Positions 61,322-64,000 of a DNA stretch of 64,000 nucleotides are shown piece after piece. A program made the translations under genes and the position numbers. This DNA comes from Staphylococcus gallinarum. GTDB lineage: Bacteria; Bacillota; Bacilli; Staphylococcales; Staphylococcaceae. The DNA is taken from assembly GCF_000875895.1 (NCBI RefSeq), contig NZ_JXCF01000007.1:682001-746000 (forward strand). Direction: 5' to 3'. The notes under the pieces are model-generated. The model searched no databases and had not been told where the DNA came from. It saw only the letters and a program-made list of their open reading frames with translations. Numbering within the stretch: the stretch's first letter is position 1; each line of letters begins with the position of its first letter.

Positions 61322-61579
61322 AGTATAACTCCTGACTTAATATAAATTTCCGAATAAAATAAAATTTGTCCTAACATATAACTTTCAATATTTCTAATTT
61401 AGAATATTTATCACGAACCATTATACACGACTAAATATTATTTTGTAAGAGGTGTGATTTGTTATATTTGAAAAAATTTATAGTTCGAAGATTTCAAATA
61501 ATTTTAGAACAATTGAACGATTGCGATATCACAGTTATTCATGCATATTGTTGTTGGGTAGTGTGTATGTTTCATCCTA

Positions 61580-61588
61580 TGGTATGAT
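61580..61588 (+). promoter_or_regulatory. Probable extended -10 promoter of rnhC
   Basis: TGGTATGAT, an extended -10 sequence, 48 bases before the rnhC ATG. No good -35 is seen. Bases 61322-61579 hold nothing else that I recognise. Confidence 0.45.
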
Positions 61589-61635
61589 GAAAACTGTCAA
61601 TCGAAACAGTAATTTCAAAAAAGAGAGGCAATCAA

Positions 61636-62565
61636 ATGTCAAATGTAGTATATAAATTAACAAATCCTGAAATTCAACAATTAATGTCGAAAATTAACTG
61701 CGACACAAGCAAACTACCACAAGGTATGAAAGCCAAAGCCAAATATAAAAACACATCCATTTCCATTTACAACTCAAATAAAGTTATGTTTCAAGGCAAG
61801 GAAGCTTCAGCTGTGGCAGGTCAATTGCTACCTAATCATGTAAATACACAAACTGCATCAAAGCATAAACCTACACAATCAAAGATAAATTATAATCAAT
61901 TTCAATGCATAGGCAGTGATGAAGCAGGAAGCGGAGATTATTTTGGACCACTTACAGTGTGCGCTGCCTATGTTTCAAAAAAACATGTTCAAGTTTTAAA
62001 AGAACTCGGAGTTGATGATTCAAAGAAATTAACAGATAAAAAAATCGTCGAACTTGCAGAACAAATTGTTACATTTTTACCTCACTCATTACTTACGATG
62101 CACAACAATAAATATAATGAGAAACAATTAGCTGGCTGGTCACAGGTAAAGATGAAAGCTGTATTACACAACGAAGCGATAAAAAATGTTGTAAATAAAA
62201 TCGAAACAAACGAATTGGACTATATCGTTATTGATCAGTTTGCTGAACGTGGTGTTTATACGCGTTATGCATTAAGTGAGCTTCCACATAGCGACATTAC
62301 TAAATTCGAGACCAAAGGTGAATCAAAATCTATTGCTATTGCGGCAGCAAGCATTATTTCACGATACGCATTTGTCAAATATATGGATCAAATTTCTGCA
62401 GAAGTTCATAGCGAAATTCCCAAAGGCGCAAGTAATAAAGTTGATTTAGCCGCTGCAAGAATTATCGAAAAGAAAGGCATTACCTATTTAGATTCTATTT
62501 CAAAGAAACACTTTGCAAATCGAAATAAAGCACAGGCACTTGTTGACAAAAAACGACATTCATAA
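61636..62565 (+). CDS. rnhC: Ribonuclease HIII
   Basis: 309 residues, cleaves RNA in RNA-DNA hybrids. The N-terminal TBP-like domain ([20 protein letters not shown]) is typical of type HIII rather than HII. The catalytic [11 protein letters not shown] is at about 97-107, with IDQF and later acidic residues. An AGAGAGGC site precedes the ATG. It is divergent from zapA. Confidence 0.96.
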   Translation: MSNVVYKLTNPEIQQLMSKINCDTSKLPQGMKAKAKYKNTSISIYNSNKVMFQGKEASAVAGQLLPNHVNTQTASKHKPTQSKINYNQFQCIGSDEAGSGDYFGPLTVCAAYVSKKHVQVLKELGVDDSKKLTDKKIVELAEQIVTFLPHSLLTMHNNKYNEKQLAGWSQVKMKAVLHNEAIKNVVNKIETNELDYIVIDQFAERGVYTRYALSELPHSDITKFETKGESKSIAIAAASIISRYAFVKYMDQISAEVHSEIPKGASNKVDLAAARIIEKKGITYLDSISKKHFANRNKAQALVDKKRHS

Positions 62566-62750
62566 TCAAATTTACATCTCATTTAGAACCTAACATTGCA
62601 GTTGTTTATATCTCACTTCACAAATTGTATTTCACACTAAGCGTTGAGTTAACGGTTAATCGTTTGTTGCGCAAATTTATGATTACCAGGTATGCTCTGC
62701 AGATTTGTATTTTTACCATATGTCAAATTAAACAGTTGTAAACAAAACAA

Positions 62751-62798
62751 AAAGAATTACATCACCAATACTTTCGATGGGGATGTAATTCTTTTTTT
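62751..62798. terminator. Bidirectional terminator between rnhC and pheT
   Basis: AAAGAATTACATC / GATGTAATTCTTT with A tract before and T tract after, so it can serve both convergent genes. Confidence 0.9.
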
Positions 62799-62864
62799 GA
62801 ACTATTTTTATGATTGATTTATTTATAAGTTAAACTAAATTCTTTTCCTTACAAAGTTGTTAAA

Positions 62865-64000
62865 TTATCTAATTGTTGCACCTTGTTGTTGTAACGCTGT
62901 TAAGATATCTTCATGTACTGCATTTACCTTATCATCAGTCAATGTTTGTTCAACATCTAAGTATGATAATCTAATTGCAATTGATTTCTCATCCTCTGCA
63001 ACATGTTCACCTTCATAAACATCAAATACTTGTGCATTTTGAAGTATATCTCCACCATGTGCTTCGATTTCTTTAACAAGCGTTGCGGATGGCACGTCTC
63101 GATTTATCACTAATGCAATGTCTCTTGATACTCCAGGGAAACGAGGAATTGGACGATAGTTAATATATCCAACTGAAACTGACATTAATTTATCGTAATT
63201 CAATTCAAAGACATAAGTACGTTTTAAGTCATATTCCTTTTCAACTTTTGGATGTAATTCACCAACAAAGCCTATAGTTTCACCATTTAATTTAACAATT
63301 GCAGTTCTACCTGGATGTAAGCCTGCAATTTCACCTGCTTCATAATCAAATTGAATATCTAATTTTTCTGCTATACGATCTACGATACCTTTAGCAATAA
63401 AGAAATCTATTTCTTCCTTTTTTCCTTGCCAAGTATTAACTGTGTAATCACCAGTTAAGATCCCACTTAGGTACTCAACTTCATCTGGTAATTCACCTTC
63501 ACCATTACCAAAGAATACATTACCTAGTTCATAAAGTCGGACATCAGCATTTTTACGTGCAACATTATAAGCAACTGCATCAATAAGGTGAGGAATCAAA
63601 CTTTGTCTCAATGTTGAATGAGCTTCACTCATTGGCATTAACAAGCCAATTGTATCACGCGTTTCTAATGCAAAGTCTTGCGCTCTCTCTTTATCGACTA
63701 AAGAATAATTAATTGCTTGGCTTAAGCCTGCACCCTCTAGTGTTTCTTTTACAATACGTGATTTAGCTTGTTTATCAGTCAAAGCACCATGTGTTACATG
63801 TTCAAATACCGGCAATGTTGAAGGTATTTCATCATAACCATAAATTCTTGCAATTTCTTCAATTAAGTCTTCCTTAATCGTAATATCTTTACGTCTAGAC
63901 GGAACCTTGACAGTTAATTCATTATTATTCTTCGTCGTCTCAAAGCCAAGTTGCACAAAAATAGACTCGATTTCTTCAGCAGTCAATTCAAAGCCAATTG
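62865..64000 (-). CDS. pheT: Phenylalanyl-tRNA synthetase beta subunit (C-terminal part; cut by window end)
   Basis: About 378 residues of the usual 800. The frame is open through base 64000, so the start is outside the window. The visible part covers the B5 domain (ELTVKVPSRRKDITIKEDLIEEIARIYGYDEIP), the class II-like core and the C-terminal FDX-ACB anticodon-binding domain (YINYRPIPRFPGVSRDIALV to the end). It pairs with PheS, expected beyond the edge. Confidence 0.95.
   Translation of the reverse strand, partial: IGFELTAEEIESIFVQLGFETTKNNNELTVKVPSRRKDITIKEDLIEEIARIYGYDEIPSTLPVFEHVTHGALTDKQAKSRIVKETLEGAGLSQAINYSLVDKERAQDFALETRDTIGLLMPMSEAHSTLRQSLIPHLIDAVAYNVARKNADVRLYELGNVFFGNGEGELPDEVEYLSGILTGDYTVNTWQGKKEEIDFFIAKGIVDRIAEKLDIQFDYEAGEIAGLHPGRTAIVKLNGETIGFVGELHPKVEKEYDLKRTYVFELNYDKLMSVSVGYINYRPIPRFPGVSRDIALVINRDVPSATLVKEIEAHGGDILQNAQVFDVYEGEHVAEDEKSIAIRLSYLDVEQTLTDDKVNAVHEDILTALQQQGATIR

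Overview
The window is low-GC Firmicute chromosome and can be placed in Staphylococcus. FtsZ, MraY, TrxA and IleS read as close relatives of the S. aureus proteins. The gene order coaBC-rpoZ-gmk / rqcH / pyr operon / lspA / ileS / dcw cluster / bshC / psm-beta / murI-sdhCAB / uvrC-trxA-mutS2-polX / rnhC / pheT is the staphylococcal one. It is probably not S. aureus. The locus between the YfcE-type phosphoesterase and the psm-beta genes, which in S. aureus holds hla, efb and superantigen-like genes, here holds a different set of genes. psm-beta is present in three copies, DivIB lacks the long N-terminal tail of the S. aureus protein, and IleS carries a 7-residue duplication. A coagulase-negative or aureus-related species is likely; I cannot name it from the sequence alone.

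Layout. 1-1902 (minus): coaBC (cut by the window edge), rpoZ and gmk. 2062-3759 (plus): rqcH. 4156-6627: a VOC-fold protein, a YitT membrane protein, two copies of a dispersed palindromic repeat, a 27-residue membrane peptide with its own promoter and terminator, and a 60-residue hypothetical protein. 6649-16929 (minus): the pyrimidine operon pyrR-pyrP-pyrB-pyrC-carA-carB-pyrF-pyrE, with a strong promoter and two PyrR-type leaders. 17057-22800: rluD, lspA, a secreted CHAP-domain protein, and ileS behind a T-box. 22822-37404: divIVA, ylmH, ylmG, sepF, ylmE and ylmD, then the division and wall cluster ftsZ-ftsA-divIB-murD-mraY-pbpA-ftsL-rsmH-mraZ, with MraZ boxes at its promoter. 37412-40986: bshC, a YlbP-type acetyltransferase and a YjjG-type phosphatase.

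The accessory stretch is 41079-48260. It holds three tandem beta-type phenol-soluble modulin genes, a 178-bp duplication carrying the dispersed repeat, a two-domain glycosyltransferase with C-terminal DUF5776-like repeats, three small or orphan genes with their own signals, two divergent P-loop kinases, tRNA-Arg(UCU), and two short coding-like fragments. This is the least conserved and most interesting part of the window.

48310-64000 returns to core genes: yfcE-like phosphoesterase, rdgB, murI, sdhCAB with cre-like sites, uvrC, trxA, mutS2, polX, cvpA, zapA, the divergent rnhC, and the C-terminal part of pheT. The core genes cover pyrimidine synthesis, peptidoglycan precursor synthesis and septation, ribosome rescue, the TCA cycle and DNA repair. 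No integrase, transposase, CRISPR array or rRNA was seen.
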